DNA of 32,001 bases, taken from positions 1-32,001 of the forward strand of contig JAADIR010000090.1 of the NCBI GenBank assembly GCA_013151245.1. The letters are read 5' to 3'. The notes under the pieces are model-generated. The model worked only from the letters and a program-made list of their open reading frames with translations, was not told the DNA's origin and made no database searches. The translations under genes were made by a program, and so were the position numbers. This document shows positions 1 to 10,168 of the stretch, one piece after another. Within the stretch, counting starts at the first letter, position 1. The number at the start of each line of letters is the position of its first letter. Origin of the DNA: Chlorobiota bacterium (GTDB lineage: Bacteria > Bacteroidota > Ignavibacteria > Ignavibacteriales > Melioribacteraceae).

Positions 1-2074
1 CGTCTTCTTTCGCCTTAATCAATAAATTTTTATCTTCAATTATATCGGCGTATTTCAATTCGGGAAAGCCGCTTTGTTTTGTCCCGAAAATGTCGCCGGG
101 TCCGCGCAGTTTTAAATCAATTTCCGAAAGTTTGAATCCGTCGGAAAAATTCACCATCGCGCTTAAACGAATTACAGTTTTGTTTTTTTCGATTTGCCGG
201 CGCGAAAGATATTTGAAATCGTAGCTGATTTTTTCAACGTTTATCGGTTTTTCAATTCCCGTCACCAAAATACAATAAGCTTGTTTGTCAGATCTTCCCA
301 CTCTGCCGCGCAATTGATGCAGCTGCGAAAGCCCGAAACGTTCGGCGTCGTTTATTAAAATTATGTTAGCGTCGGGAACGTCGACGCCCACTTCAATAAC
401 TGTGGTTGAAATCAGAACGTCGATTTTCTTTTGCGCGAAATCAATCATTATTTGGTCTTTTTCCTGCCAGCGCATTCTTCCGTGGATTAACCCGACGTTC
501 AAATGAGAAAAGTATTCTTCCTTTAAGGATTTGTAATACGTTTCGGCGGCTTTAAGTTCAATCTTCTCGGATTCTTCCACAAGCGGATAAACAATGTAAG
601 CTTGGTATCCCTCGTCGCGATTCATATCTGAAATAAAGTTGTAAATATCCGAAAGACTTTTTTCTTTACGCAGAGCGGTTTTAATCGGTTTTCGGTTCTT
701 CGGCATTTCGTCGATCACGGAAACGTCCAAATCGCCGTAAACAGTGAGCGTAAGGGCGCGGGGAATCGGAGTTGCCGTCATCACAAGCGTATCCGGCGCT
801 ATCCCTTTTTGAATGAGCCGCGATTTTTGAATTACGCCGAAACGGTGCTGCTCGTCAATGACGATAAAACCGAGATTCTTAAAAACAACCGGATCTTCAA
901 ACAGAGCGTGCGTTCCAATTACTAAATCAATTTCTCCGGCTGCCAAATCATAAAGAAGTTCGCGTTTCTCTTTTGCTTTCATTCCGCCTATTAGCAATCC
1001 GACGCGAAGTTTGAGAATCTTGACCAACTCCGCGACCTTTTTGTAATGCTGATTTGCAAGAATTTCGGTTGGAGCCATAAGAACGGCTTGATAACCGTCG
1101 GTTGCCGCTATTATCATTGCGATAAGCGCGACGATAGTTTTACCGCTTCCAACGTCGCCCTGAAGAAGTCTGTTCATCGGTTCGGGCGATTCCATATCTT
1201 TTCTTATTTCGCTTAAAACTTTTAACTGTGCGTCTGTCAACTCAAAAGGGAGCGAATCAAGAAACTTCTTTAACGGTTTAGCGTTTACGTTAAATTTAAT
1301 TCCCGATATCTTATTCTTATAATTGTAATGCTTCAGCGCGACGAGCGATTCTATATAAAATAATTCTTCATATTTGAAGCGTTCTTTTGCAGCTTTTAAT
1401 TTATCGGGATTTTCCGGAAAATGAATATTCGTTATCGCTTCGCGAATGTTGCACAAACGATTTTCTTTAAGAAGTAATTCCGGAAGCGTTTCCGTAAGAT
1501 AACCGGCATATTCGGTAACTGCGGCGTTGATTATTTTGCGAATTTGAAAATCGCCGATAAGCGTGTTCCGTAAAGTTTTAGGAAGTCTGTAGAATGAAAT
1601 TATTTTCCCGGTATTTACAAATTCTTCGGGTTCGTTTTCAGAGAGCTTATCGAAATCGGGATGAACAAATTGCAGATGCCCGTATTTTGTAATTGTCGGC
1701 TTTGCCGACAGCGCGTAGAAATCGTCTTCCTTAAAACGGTCGCGGAAAAATTTTATTCCGTGAAACCAAACGCATTCGAAAAATCCCGATTCGTCTCTGA
1801 AGGTAACTTTAAAAATCGATTTTTTGCCGTAATGTATTTCTTCCGTTTCGAATACTTTTCCAAGCAGCGTTACCTCGCCTTCGAATCCTTGGATAACATA
1901 TTTATAAACTTGAGCGGAAGAAAGAATAGACGAGCGGTCGAGATAAGAAGAAGGGAAAAAATAAAGGACGTCTTTTATACGCGCGATTCCAACTTTCCGA
2001 AAAGCCTCCGCCCGTTTGGGTCCAACGGATTTCAGATATTGAATAGAATTATATAAAGGATTTTGTTCGGACAT
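1..2074 (-). CDS. recG: ATP-dependent DNA helicase RecG (3' end runs off window start)
   Basis: Reading the minus strand from ATG at 2074 gives an open frame MSEQNPLYNSIQYLKSVGPKRAEAF... with LLQGDVGSGKTIVALIAM (Walker A), VIDEQHRFGV (DEQH box), MTATPIPRAL, and LHQLRGRVGRSDKQAYC. These are RecG-specific motifs. Not listed in the ORF track because no stop lies inside the window. Confidence 0.95.
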   Translation of the reverse strand, partial: MSEQNPLYNSIQYLKSVGPKRAEAFRKVGIARIKDVLYFFPSSYLDRSSILSSAQVYKYVIQGFEGEVTLLGKVFETEEIHYGKKSIFKVTFRDESGFFECVWFHGIKFFRDRFKEDDFYALSAKPTITKYGHLQFVHPDFDKLSENEPEEFVNTGKIISFYRLPKTLRNTLIGDFQIRKIINAAVTEYAGYLTETLPELLLKENRLCNIREAITNIHFPENPDKLKAAKERFKYEELFYIESLVALKHYNYKNKISGIKFNVNAKPLKKFLDSLPFELTDAQLKVLSEIRKDMESPEPMNRLLQGDVGSGKTIVALIAMIIAATDGYQAVLMAPTEILANQHYKKVAELVKILKLRVGLLIGGMKAKEKRELLYDLAAGEIDLVIGTHALFEDPVVFKNLGFIVIDEQHRFGVIQKSRLIQKGIAPDTLVMTATPIPRALTLTVYGDLDVSVIDEMPKNRKPIKTALRKEKSLSDIYNFISDMNRDEGYQAYIVYPLVEESEKIELKAAETYYKSLKEEYFSHLNVGLIHGRMRWQEKDQIMIDFAQKKIDVLISTTVIEVGVDVPDANIILINDAERFGLSQLHQLRGRVGRSDKQAYCILVTGIEKPINVEKISYDFKYLSRRQIEKNKTVIRLSAMVNFSDGFKLSEIDLKLRGPGDIFGTKQSGFPELKYADIIEDKNLLIKAKED

Positions 2075-2139
2075 ACCTTGAATAAAATTTACTTGAAAAA
2101 TAAAAAGGGGAGTCGGTAAAAACAAAGTTTAAATTGATT

Positions 2140-3141
2140 TTATCCTTCGTGTTCGGATTTGGCGTCTCGCGTCATCAATTCGTAGGTTACTTTTATTGGG
2201 TCGCGTTCGTTAAACAGGGTGTCGTAAACCGCGTCGGCAATCGGAGTTGTTACGTGATATTTAGCGGCGAGCGCGTTTATTGATTTTACGGTTTCGACGC
2301 CTTCGGCAACCATATCCATCGACTTCAAAACTTCTTTAAGCTTTTTCCCTTGTCCAATCTGGTCGCCGACGTATCTGTTTCGGCTGTGTTGGCTCATACA
2401 GGTTACTATAAGGTCGCCCATACCGGAAAGACCGGCGAACGTTTTCGGCTTTGCGCCCATTTCAATTCCGAGCCGTGAAATCTCGGCGATGCCGCGCGTC
2501 ATAATCGCCGCTTTCGTGTTGTCGCCGAATCCCGCGCCGTCAATAATTCCGGCGCCGATTGCGATTACGTTTTTCAAAGCGCCGCCCAATTCTACGCCAA
2601 TCAAATCGTTGGAAGAATAAACTCTGAAATATGAATTGTTAAACGCCGATTGAATTTCGCGCGCCGTATCTTCGTCGTTTGAAGCTGCGACGACGGCTGT
2701 GGGAATTTTTCTGCTCACTTCTTCGGCGTGGCTTGGACCGGAAAGAACGCCGATATTTCTATCTTCAATGTTGGGAAGAACGTCTATTAAAATTTGCGAG
2801 ACCGTAAAAAAAGTTTCTTTCTCAATTCCTTTGGCGACGCTTACAAAAGTCGTATCGCGAAAATCGTAAGATTTTATTTTGCGAATTACTTCCCTGATAA
2901 ATTGAGTGGGAACGGCAATGATAATCATGTGCATATCTTTTACCGAAGCGTCGAGGTCGTAAGTAATATCAATTTCATCCGGAATTTTCACGCCCGGGAG
3001 CAATTTATTAATGCGGGTTTTCTTTAAAGATTTGGCAATGTTTTTTCTGAATTCCCAAAGAGTAACGTCGTGTCCGTTATGATAAAGGACAATGGCTAAA
3101 GTTGTGCCCCAGCTTCCGGCTCCAAGAACTGAAATTCGCAT
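2140..3141 (-). CDS. gpsA: NAD(P)H-dependent glycerol-3-phosphate dehydrogenase
   Basis: N-terminal GAGSWGTTLA Rossmann motif; SGPSHAEEV; ELGGALKNVIAIGAGI; typical length. Confidence 0.97.
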   Translation of the reverse strand: MRISVLGAGSWGTTLAIVLYHNGHDVTLWEFRKNIAKSLKKTRINKLLPGVKIPDEIDITYDLDASVKDMHMIIIAVPTQFIREVIRKIKSYDFRDTTFVSVAKGIEKETFFTVSQILIDVLPNIEDRNIGVLSGPSHAEEVSRKIPTAVVAASNDEDTAREIQSAFNNSYFRVYSSNDLIGVELGGALKNVIAIGAGIIDGAGFGDNTKAAIMTRGIAEISRLGIEMGAKPKTFAGLSGMGDLIVTCMSQHSRNRYVGDQIGQGKKLKEVLKSMDMVAEGVETVKSINALAAKYHVTTPIADAVYDTLFNERDPIKVTYELMTRDAKSEHEG

Positions 3142-3810
3142 CTACTTAGTTTTATTTTTTGAAAATGATAGTTTACTTTCTTTGCCGGCAATAAGTCTTT
3201 TAATATTTTCTCTATGCGCAAAAACAATTAATGCCGTTAGAATAACGGAGAATGGTAAAAGCGTATGATAACCTGAAATATCCACGCCGAAAATATTTTC
3301 CCTAACGATCATAATTAAAGGAACTGAAATAGCCGCGATTATTGAACCGAGCGATACGTAACGTGAAATAACAACGACCAAAGCAAAAACTCCGATTGCC
3401 AAAGCAATGTCTAAAGTAACCAAAGCCATGTAAACGCCTACTCCGGTTGCAATTCCTTTGCCTCCTTTGAATCCGGCGAAGACAGTCCAAATGTGACCGA
3501 TTATCGCAGATAACCCCGCCATGATTTGAACAAGCGTAAAATCGTCAAACGGCGTTGCATTAGGAAACGGGAAACTGCCGAGATAAAGTCTTGAAATTAA
3601 AACAACGGCGATTGCGCCTTTAAGCGCGTCGAGAAGAATCACGAGCAATCCGTATTTCCAGCCGAGGATACGCATAACGTTTGTTCCTCCGGCGTTGCCG
3701 CTGCCGTGACTTTTTATGTTTATTCCCGCTACTTTTTTGGAGACTATTATACTATTCGGTATTGAACCTACTAAATAGGAGAGTATGATGATTGTTATTA
3801 AATTAAGCAT
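3142..3810 (-). CDS. plsY: Acyl-phosphate glycerol-3-phosphate acyltransferase PlsY
   Basis: YLVGSIPNSIIVSK, GSGNAGGTNVMRILG, GHIWTVFAGFKGGKGIATGVG; multiple TM segments; adjacent to gpsA. Confidence 0.96.
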   Translation of the reverse strand: MLNLITIIILSYLVGSIPNSIIVSKKVAGINIKSHGSGNAGGTNVMRILGWKYGLLVILLDALKGAIAVVLISRLYLGSFPFPNATPFDDFTLVQIMAGLSAIIGHIWTVFAGFKGGKGIATGVGVYMALVTLDIALAIGVFALVVVISRYVSLGSIIAAISVPLIMIVRENIFGVDISGYHTLLPFSVILTALIVFAHRENIKRLIAGKESKLSFSKNKTK

Positions 3811-3896
3811 ATCGTATCTTCTTTTTTGTTTAAACTTAGAAAATTATTGGTCAAAAAACAATTTATTTTATTAGATAAAAAAAATCTTCAAAAGTT

Positions 3897-4583
3897 TCAA
3901 CAATCTTTTGAAAACAGATGTTTCAGAAACTCCAAATCTTCAGGATTTGTCACTTTAAAATTTTTATAATTTCCTTCAATAAAATTAATTCGTTTACCGG
4001 TTCTATTTACAAGCGTCGATTCATCGGTTCCAACAAAATTTTCGGAGAGCGCTTTTTCAAATGCCGCAAGTAATATTTTATATTTAAATATCTGCGGCGT
4101 TTGAACGTAATATAAATGTTCTCTGTCGAGATATTCAATAGGCGAATCGGATAACCGTTTAACAATCGTATCTCTTGCTTTAATTGCCGTTACGGCATTA
4201 TCGAATTTTTCGGCGGAATTTAAAGCGTCGGAAAGTATTTTCTTATCGAGCAGAGGACGAGCCGCGTCGTGAACGGCAATCAAATCATTTTCATCGGCTT
4301 TAATTGATTTTAGCGCGTTGTAAACGGATTCCTGCCGCGCGCTTCCGCCGGAAAGAATTTTTGTAATTTTTGAAAAACGATTCTCTTTCTTGATTTTTTC
4401 CAGAAGGTCGAAATACTCCGGCTCCGCCGGAATAATAATTTCGTCAATCTTTTTGCAGTTGTGGAAGAGGCGAAGCGTATAGGTTATCAAATATTCTCCG
4501 TGAATTTTCAGATACTGTTTGGGCGTATCCGAACCTATACGCTTTCCTTTTCCTCCCGACGGTATGATTGCAAATGTCCTCAT
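3897..4583 (-). CDS. ispD: 2-C-methyl-D-erythritol 4-phosphate cytidylyltransferase
   Basis: PSGGKGKRIGSDTPKQYLKI, VHDAARPLL, VQTPQIFKY, TDESTLVNRTGKRINFIEG. Confidence 0.95.
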   Translation of the reverse strand: MRTFAIIPSGGKGKRIGSDTPKQYLKIHGEYLITYTLRLFHNCKKIDEIIIPAEPEYFDLLEKIKKENRFSKITKILSGGSARQESVYNALKSIKADENDLIAVHDAARPLLDKKILSDALNSAEKFDNAVTAIKARDTIVKRLSDSPIEYLDREHLYYVQTPQIFKYKILLAAFEKALSENFVGTDESTLVNRTGKRINFIEGNYKNFKVTNPEDLEFLKHLFSKDC

Positions 4584-4584
4584 C

Positions 4585-5622
4585 TTAAAGAATCAACATT
4601 GCGTCTCCGTAACTTAAAAAGCGGTATTTTTCTTTCATCGCTTTTTTGTACAACTTCATTGTATCGTCGTAACCGGCGAACGCCGCCGTAAGCATAAGCA
4701 ACGTCGATTCCGGCTGGTGAAAATTAGTAATCAATTTTTTAACAATATCGAATTCGTGCGGCGGGAAAATAAATTTATCCGTCCAACCGGAATTCGGTTT
4801 TACAAATCCTTCCGCCATTACGGAAGATTCCAAAGCGCGAGTTGCGCTGGTGCCGACTACAAAAATATTCTTCTTTTTTTCGAGCGCTTGGTTGATTACT
4901 TCGGCTGTTCTTTCGGGTATTTCAAAATATTCGGAATCCATTTTGTGTTTCGTTAAGTCTTCAACTTCAACCGCGCGGAAAGTTCCCAATCCTATATGAA
5001 GAGTGACTTCGACGACTTTAATTCCTTTTTTCTTGATCTTTTTAATGAGTTCTGGAGTAAAGTGAAGACCTGCGGTAGGCGCCGCCACCGAACCGTCTTC
5101 TTTAGCGAAAACCGTTTGATAAGTTTCCTTATCTATCGGCTCTACGTTTCTTTTAATATAGGGCGGAAGCGGAGTTTCGCCGATGCTTTCGATAGCTTTG
5201 AAAATATCGCCGGCTTCGCTGTTAAATCTTACGGTTCTGCCGCGCGAAGTCGTATTGTCAATTATTTCGCACCATAGCTTATCCGTAAAATAAATTCTGT
5301 TTCCTATTCTAACTTTTCTGGCGGGATCGACAATAACGTCCCAGATATTTTCTTCTCTATTCAATTCGCGCAAAACAAAAACTTCAATTTTTGCGTTTGT
5401 TCTTTCTTTCTTTCCAAACAAGCGCGCTTGAAGAACTTTTGTTCTGTTCACAACAAGAACGTCTCCGCGCGACATATAATCAACGACGTCGCTGAACTTT
5501 TTATCCTCAACTTTTTTTGTTTCGCGATCATAGACCATCAAGCGGGAAGAATCTCTCGGCGTGACGGGATATTTTGCGATTAAGTGTTTTGGAAGATTGT
5601 ACTTAAAATCAGATAACTTCAT
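4585..5622 (-). CDS. queA: S-adenosylmethionine:tRNA ribosyltransferase-isomerase
   Basis: KYNLPKHLIAKYPVTPRDSSRLMVYDR, AAPTAGLHFTPEL, HIGLGTFRAVEVEDLTKHKMDSEYF, NFHQPESTLLMLTAAFAG. Confidence 0.97.
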   Translation of the reverse strand: MKLSDFKYNLPKHLIAKYPVTPRDSSRLMVYDRETKKVEDKKFSDVVDYMSRGDVLVVNRTKVLQARLFGKKERTNAKIEVFVLRELNREENIWDVIVDPARKVRIGNRIYFTDKLWCEIIDNTTSRGRTVRFNSEAGDIFKAIESIGETPLPPYIKRNVEPIDKETYQTVFAKEDGSVAAPTAGLHFTPELIKKIKKKGIKVVEVTLHIGLGTFRAVEVEDLTKHKMDSEYFEIPERTAEVINQALEKKKNIFVVGTSATRALESSVMAEGFVKPNSGWTDKFIFPPHEFDIVKKLITNFHQPESTLLMLTAAFAGYDDTMKLYKKAMKEKYRFLSYGDAMLIL

Positions 5623-5670
5623 TTATAACCTCTGCATCATTTACGTATCATTTAAAATTCTAAATTAAAC

Positions 5671-5698
5671 GGCGGCTTTCTCCTCGGAGAAAACCGCC
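5671..5698 (-). terminator. Stem-loop downstream of ppdK (putative intrinsic terminator)
   Basis: GGCGGCTTTCTCC-tc-GGAGAAAACCGCC inverted repeat with one non-Watson-Crick position, 12 nt past the ppdK stop on the minus strand, followed by an AT-rich but interrupted T tract. Confidence 0.6.
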
Positions 5699-5710
5699 TA
5701 ATTATAACCA

Positions 5711-8446
5711 TTATTTATATTGTAAAGCCGCTCTTGCCGCAGCTAATCTTGCAATTGGAACGCGGAACGGGGAACAGCTTACATAATCCAATCCGGTTCT
5801 GTGGCAGAATTCAACCGACGAAGGCTCTCCGCCGTGTTCTCCGCAAATACCTACTTTAAGATCTGCGCGGGAGGCTTTGCCGTTTTTAACGGCCATTTCA
5901 ACCAACTGACCAACGCCTGTTTGATCGAGAACTTGGAACGGATCGACTTTCATAATTTTCTTTTCGAGATATTCGGGTAAGAATGAACCGATATCGTCTC
6001 GTGAAAATCCGTAAGTCATCTGCGTTAAATCGTTTGTTCCGAAACTGAAGAACTGCGCGGTTTCGGCGACCTCTCCTGCCGTTAACGCGGCGCGCGGAGT
6101 TTCAATCATTGTGCCGACTAAGAATTTGATTTTATTTTTGCGGCGTTTAAATACTTCTTCTGCGGTTTTCAAAATCACCGCTCTTTGATTATCGAACTCT
6201 TGTTTCGTTGAAATCAAAGGAACCATTATTTCAGGAAGAACCTTGTAGCCCTTCTTCGTCATATTCAACGCGGCTTCAAGAATAGCTTGCGTTTGCATTT
6301 CCGTTATTTCGGGATACGTGGTTCCCAAACGGCAGCCGCGGTGCCCGAGCATCGGATTAACTTCCGCAAGTTCTTCCACTTTGCGTTTGACGATTTCAAC
6401 GGGAACGCCCATAATATCAGCCATCTCTTTTTGTTCTTTTGTTTCTTTCGGAAGGAACTCGTGCAGCGGAGGATCGAGCAGACGAACCGTTACCGGAAGT
6501 CCTTTCATTTCTTTAAAGATTCCTTCGAAATCTTTTCTCTGCATCGGGAGCAATTTTTTCAGCGCTTTTCTTCTTCCGGCTTCGTCGTCGGCAAGAATCA
6601 TTTCGCGCACGGCAAGAATTTTATCTTCGCCGAAGAACATGTGTTCCGTTCTGCAAAGACCGATTCCTTTTGCGCCGAACTCGCGGGCTACTTTTGAATC
6701 GTAAGGCGTATCGGCGTTTGTGCGGACTTTCAATCTTGCGCGTTTATCCGAAAGTTTCATCAGATGGGCAAAGTCTCCGCTTAATATAGCTTCTTTTGTT
6801 TTTATTTTTCCTTCGTAAACCATTCCGGTAGAGCCGTTCAGCGAAATCCAATCGCCTTCGCGATAGACTTTGCCGTCAACCGTGGCGGTTTTCTTCTTAT
6901 AATCAATACTCAAAGCGCCTGCGCCGGTAACGGCGCATTTACCCATTCCGCGGGCAACGACGGCTGCGTGCGAAGTCATACCGCCGCGAGCGGTTAAAAT
7001 ACCTTCGGCGGCGTTCATCCCTTTCAAATCTTCCGGCGACGTTTCGAGTCTTACCAGAATTACCGCTTTGTTATTTTCAGCCCATTGTTCGGCGTCTTCG
7101 GCATGAAAAACAATTTGACCGGTTGCCGCGCCCGGCGAGGCGGGGAGACCTTTGGTAATCGCTTTGGCTTTTTTCATTTCGTTATCGTCAAAAACGGGAT
7201 GAAGAAGTTCGTCCAGTCTTTCCGGTTCAACGCGCATCAGCGCCGTATTTTCGTCAATCAATTTTTCTTTCAGCATATCCATTGCAATTTTAACCATTGC
7301 CGCGCCGGTGCGTTTACCGCTGCGCGTTTGGAGCAGCCAGAGTTTTCCGTTTTGAATTGTGAACTCCAGATCCTGCATATCGGTATAATGCTTTTCAAGT
7401 TTATTTTGAACGTCGAAAAGTTCTTTATAAACTTCCGGCATTGTTTCTTCCAACGACGGATAATTTTCTTTTCTTTCTTTTTCGGAAATGTTTTGAGCTT
7501 TAGCCCAGCGTTTGGAACCGATAAGGGTTATTTGCTGAGGCGTGCGAATTCCAGCCACAACGTCTTCGCCCTGAGCGTTGATCAGATACTCGCCGTTAAA
7601 AAGATTTTCTCCGGTTGCCGCGTCGCGAGTAAAGGCAACGCCGGTAGCGGACGCTTCGCCCATGTTGCCGAATACCATTGCCTGCACGTTTACGGCGGTG
7701 CCCCATTCATCGGGAATTCCGTTCATCTTGCGGTAAAGAATTGCGCGGTCGTTGTTCCAACTGTCGAATACGGCGAGAACGGATCCCCACAATTGCATCC
7801 ACGGATCTGTCGGGAAAGCTTTTTTAGTTTTCTTTTTGATTATCGCTTTGAAAAGTTTTACCATTTCCTTTAAATCGTCAACGGTAAAATCCGTATCAAG
7901 CGAGATTCCTTTTTTCTTTTTCAATCCGTCGATAATTTCTTCAAACGGATCGTGGTCTTCTTTATTTTCCGGTTTCATTCCCATCACAACGTCGCCGTAC
8001 ATTTGAATGAAGCGGCGATATGAATCCCAAGCGAATCTTGCATTGTTCGTTTTCTTCGCCAAACCTTCAACAACAACGTCGTTCAAGCCCAGGTTCAAAA
8101 CCGTGTCCATCATGCCGGGCATCGAAGCTCTTGCGCCGGAGCGAACCGAAACAAGGAGAGGATTTTCTTTATCGCCGAATTTCATTTTCATTATTTTTTC
8201 GATATCCGCTATTCTTCTCTTAACTTCGGGTTCCAATAATTTCTGAGTCGCGTTATGACCGATTTCATAATATTTATTGCAAACTTCGGTTGTGATTGTG
8301 AATCCCGGCGGCACCGGAACTCCCAGTCTGTTCATCTCGGCAAGATTAGCTCCCTTGCCGCCGAGAAGATTTTTCATACTTGCTTTCCCTTCGGCTTTTT
8401 TATTGCCGAAGAAATAGACATATTTTTGAGTTTTCTTTTTTGACAT
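5711..8446 (-). CDS. ppdK: Pyruvate, phosphate dikinase
   Basis: 911 aa; YFFGNKKAEGKASMKNLLGGKGANLAEM, GGMTSHAAVVARGMGKCAVTGA (phosphohistidine region), GIGLCRTEHMFF, LGHRGCRLGTTYPEI, GICGEHGGEPSSVEFCH. Confidence 0.97.
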   Translation of the reverse strand: MSKKKTQKYVYFFGNKKAEGKASMKNLLGGKGANLAEMNRLGVPVPPGFTITTEVCNKYYEIGHNATQKLLEPEVKRRIADIEKIMKMKFGDKENPLLVSVRSGARASMPGMMDTVLNLGLNDVVVEGLAKKTNNARFAWDSYRRFIQMYGDVVMGMKPENKEDHDPFEEIIDGLKKKKGISLDTDFTVDDLKEMVKLFKAIIKKKTKKAFPTDPWMQLWGSVLAVFDSWNNDRAILYRKMNGIPDEWGTAVNVQAMVFGNMGEASATGVAFTRDAATGENLFNGEYLINAQGEDVVAGIRTPQQITLIGSKRWAKAQNISEKERKENYPSLEETMPEVYKELFDVQNKLEKHYTDMQDLEFTIQNGKLWLLQTRSGKRTGAAMVKIAMDMLKEKLIDENTALMRVEPERLDELLHPVFDDNEMKKAKAITKGLPASPGAATGQIVFHAEDAEQWAENNKAVILVRLETSPEDLKGMNAAEGILTARGGMTSHAAVVARGMGKCAVTGAGALSIDYKKKTATVDGKVYREGDWISLNGSTGMVYEGKIKTKEAILSGDFAHLMKLSDKRARLKVRTNADTPYDSKVAREFGAKGIGLCRTEHMFFGEDKILAVREMILADDEAGRRKALKKLLPMQRKDFEGIFKEMKGLPVTVRLLDPPLHEFLPKETKEQKEMADIMGVPVEIVKRKVEELAEVNPMLGHRGCRLGTTYPEITEMQTQAILEAALNMTKKGYKVLPEIMVPLISTKQEFDNQRAVILKTAEEVFKRRKNKIKFLVGTMIETPRAALTAGEVAETAQFFSFGTNDLTQMTYGFSRDDIGSFLPEYLEKKIMKVDPFQVLDQTGVGQLVEMAVKNGKASRADLKVGICGEHGGEPSSVEFCHRTGLDYVSCSPFRVPIARLAAARAALQYK

Positions 8447-8469
8447 TATTTCCTCCGAATTAATGATAG

Positions 8470-9522
8470 TTATTTTTTATTTATTTTATCCAAAATCAGT
8501 TTCTTAAATTTTTCTTCGTTTTGAATTACCAATTCAATCTTCAAATAGTAAATGTCAATATCGTCAAGCTCTTTTGAGAACTGCGATAATTTAACGGCGT
8601 CTTTTTGCGTCGTCAAAACCGAATAAGCGTTCGTTTCATAAAACTTCTTACGGATCAATTGAATTTCTTTATTTGTATAATTTTTATGATCGCCGAAAAT
8701 CAGTTTATTCGTAAAATCAATTCCATTGTTTTCAAGCGAATGCAGGAACGAAAAAGGTCGCGCAATTCCGCAGACGATCAAACTTTTCTGTCCGGAAAAC
8801 TCTTCCAGAGAAAAAGAGGTTTGTGATTTTACGTCGAAAATCCCTGCATTTTTATAGCGCGCGCAGAATACGGATTTACCGTCGAAATATTTCTTTAATT
8901 TTGACGGTATCTCTTTCTTGTCGGAGAACTTTCTGTTAACGACAATAATGTCGCTTCTGTCCAAAGAAGAAAAAGGCTCTCTCATTTCGCCGCTCGGTAA
9001 AAAGTTTTGCTCGAGTTTTCCGGTCTTCATCAAAAAACGTTGGTCGATTGTAACAATATCAACGTCGCGATGAATCCATCTGTGCTGAAAAGCGTCGTCC
9101 AAAACGAGAACGTCGATATCGGCGCGGCGCAAAAGTTTTTCCGCGCCTTCAACTCGTTTTTCAGACACAGCCGCCGGGGCTTTTAATTCCGAAGCGGTAA
9201 GCACAATTTCGTCGCCCGCGCTCTCAACGTCGGAAATAATTTTTTTACCGTCGCTCACAAATAGAAATCCTTTTGTTTCCCTCCGATAACCGCGGCTTAG
9301 AACGCCAATTTTAAATCCGGCGTCCTTCAGAAGTTGTGAAACATAAATCGTAGCCGGAGTTTTTCCAGAGCCGCCGACTGAAATATTTCCGATCGAAACG
9401 ACTTTTGCGTTTATCCTTTTTTCTTTAAACCAATTCTTATCAAAGAACGAATTACGGGTTCTGATTATCAAACCGTACAAATAAGAAAACGGCAGCAGAG
9501 CTATTCTTAAAGCGTTAAGCAT
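8470..9522 (-). CDS. lpxK: Tetraacyldisaccharide 4'-kinase
   Basis: SIGNISVGGSGKTPATIYVSQLL (Walker-like), LSRGYRRETKG, VLDDAFQHRWIHRDVDIVTID. Confidence 0.95.
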   Translation of the reverse strand: MLNALRIALLPFSYLYGLIIRTRNSFFDKNWFKEKRINAKVVSIGNISVGGSGKTPATIYVSQLLKDAGFKIGVLSRGYRRETKGFLFVSDGKKIISDVESAGDEIVLTASELKAPAAVSEKRVEGAEKLLRRADIDVLVLDDAFQHRWIHRDVDIVTIDQRFLMKTGKLEQNFLPSGEMREPFSSLDRSDIIVVNRKFSDKKEIPSKLKKYFDGKSVFCARYKNAGIFDVKSQTSFSLEEFSGQKSLIVCGIARPFSFLHSLENNGIDFTNKLIFGDHKNYTNKEIQLIRKKFYETNAYSVLTTQKDAVKLSQFSKELDDIDIYYLKIELVIQNEEKFKKLILDKINKK

Positions 9523-10168
9523 TTGCTTCGGCTTCTTTGTTTAACTCTTCTAATTTCACGCCGTATTCTTTAATCAATTTATCAGTTTCCTCGAAATTTA
9601 ATTCGGCGTCGATAAAGTAAGCGGGAGAATATTTAACGACTGCCTCGCTGAACGGTTTCGGCAATTCAAAACTATCCCAGCTTTTAAATTGAATTTTCTT
9701 TTTATAACCGACTCCGAGCAGAAACAAAGGTCGTTTTGTTTTTTTCGCCAAAACAACGGCGCCCGGTTTCATAACTTTTGCCGGTCCGGTCGGACCGTCC
9801 GGCGTAATCGCTATCGAATTATTTTTGTTAACCAATTCAATCATATTTTCCAAAGATTCTTTCCCTCCGCGACGGCTTGAACCGCGGACAACGTTGTATT
9901 TCCATCTTTTCAATATTCCCGTTAATATTTCTCCGTCTTTACTTTGGCTCGCTAAAGCGGAGAAGTTTTTTCCTTTGTTCGAATACCAGCCGGCAGCCAT
10001 CTTTCCGTGCCAAAACGCGACGACAACGTTTTCTCCGGCGTCAATAAATTTTAAAAATTCTTCTTTATTTTCATATCTAATTTTCACAGTCTTAAAAAGA
10101 ACGTCAATTGCAAAAGGAAGAAGCGTTCTGCCTGCAAAATCTAAAAGCGTTTTTTTAACCTTTTTCAT
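9515..10168 (-). CDS. Lysophospholipid acyltransferase family protein (DUF374-type)
   Basis: FWHGKMAAGWY, SQSKDGEILTGIL, RGSSRRGGKESL, AITPDGPTGPAKVMKPGAVVLAKKT; overlaps lpxK by 8 nt. Confidence 0.9.
   Translation of the reverse strand: MKKVKKTLLDFAGRTLLPFAIDVLFKTVKIRYENKEEFLKFIDAGENVVVAFWHGKMAAGWYSNKGKNFSALASQSKDGEILTGILKRWKYNVVRGSSRRGGKESLENMIELVNKNNSIAITPDGPTGPAKVMKPGAVVLAKKTKRPLFLLGVGYKKKIQFKSWDSFELPKPFSEAVVKYSPAYFIDAELNFEETDKLIKEYGVKLEELNKEAEANA

Noticed and set aside
1661-2056. 131-aa plus-strand ORF
   Set aside because: Antisense to the N-terminal part of recG, which is clearly coding on the minus strand.
7085-7873. 262-aa plus-strand ORF (and smaller ORFs at 7752-8246, 6287-6704) opposite ppdK
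   Set aside because: Entirely antisense to a well-supported ppdK; low-complexity Phe/Arg-rich shadow translation with no recognisable domain.
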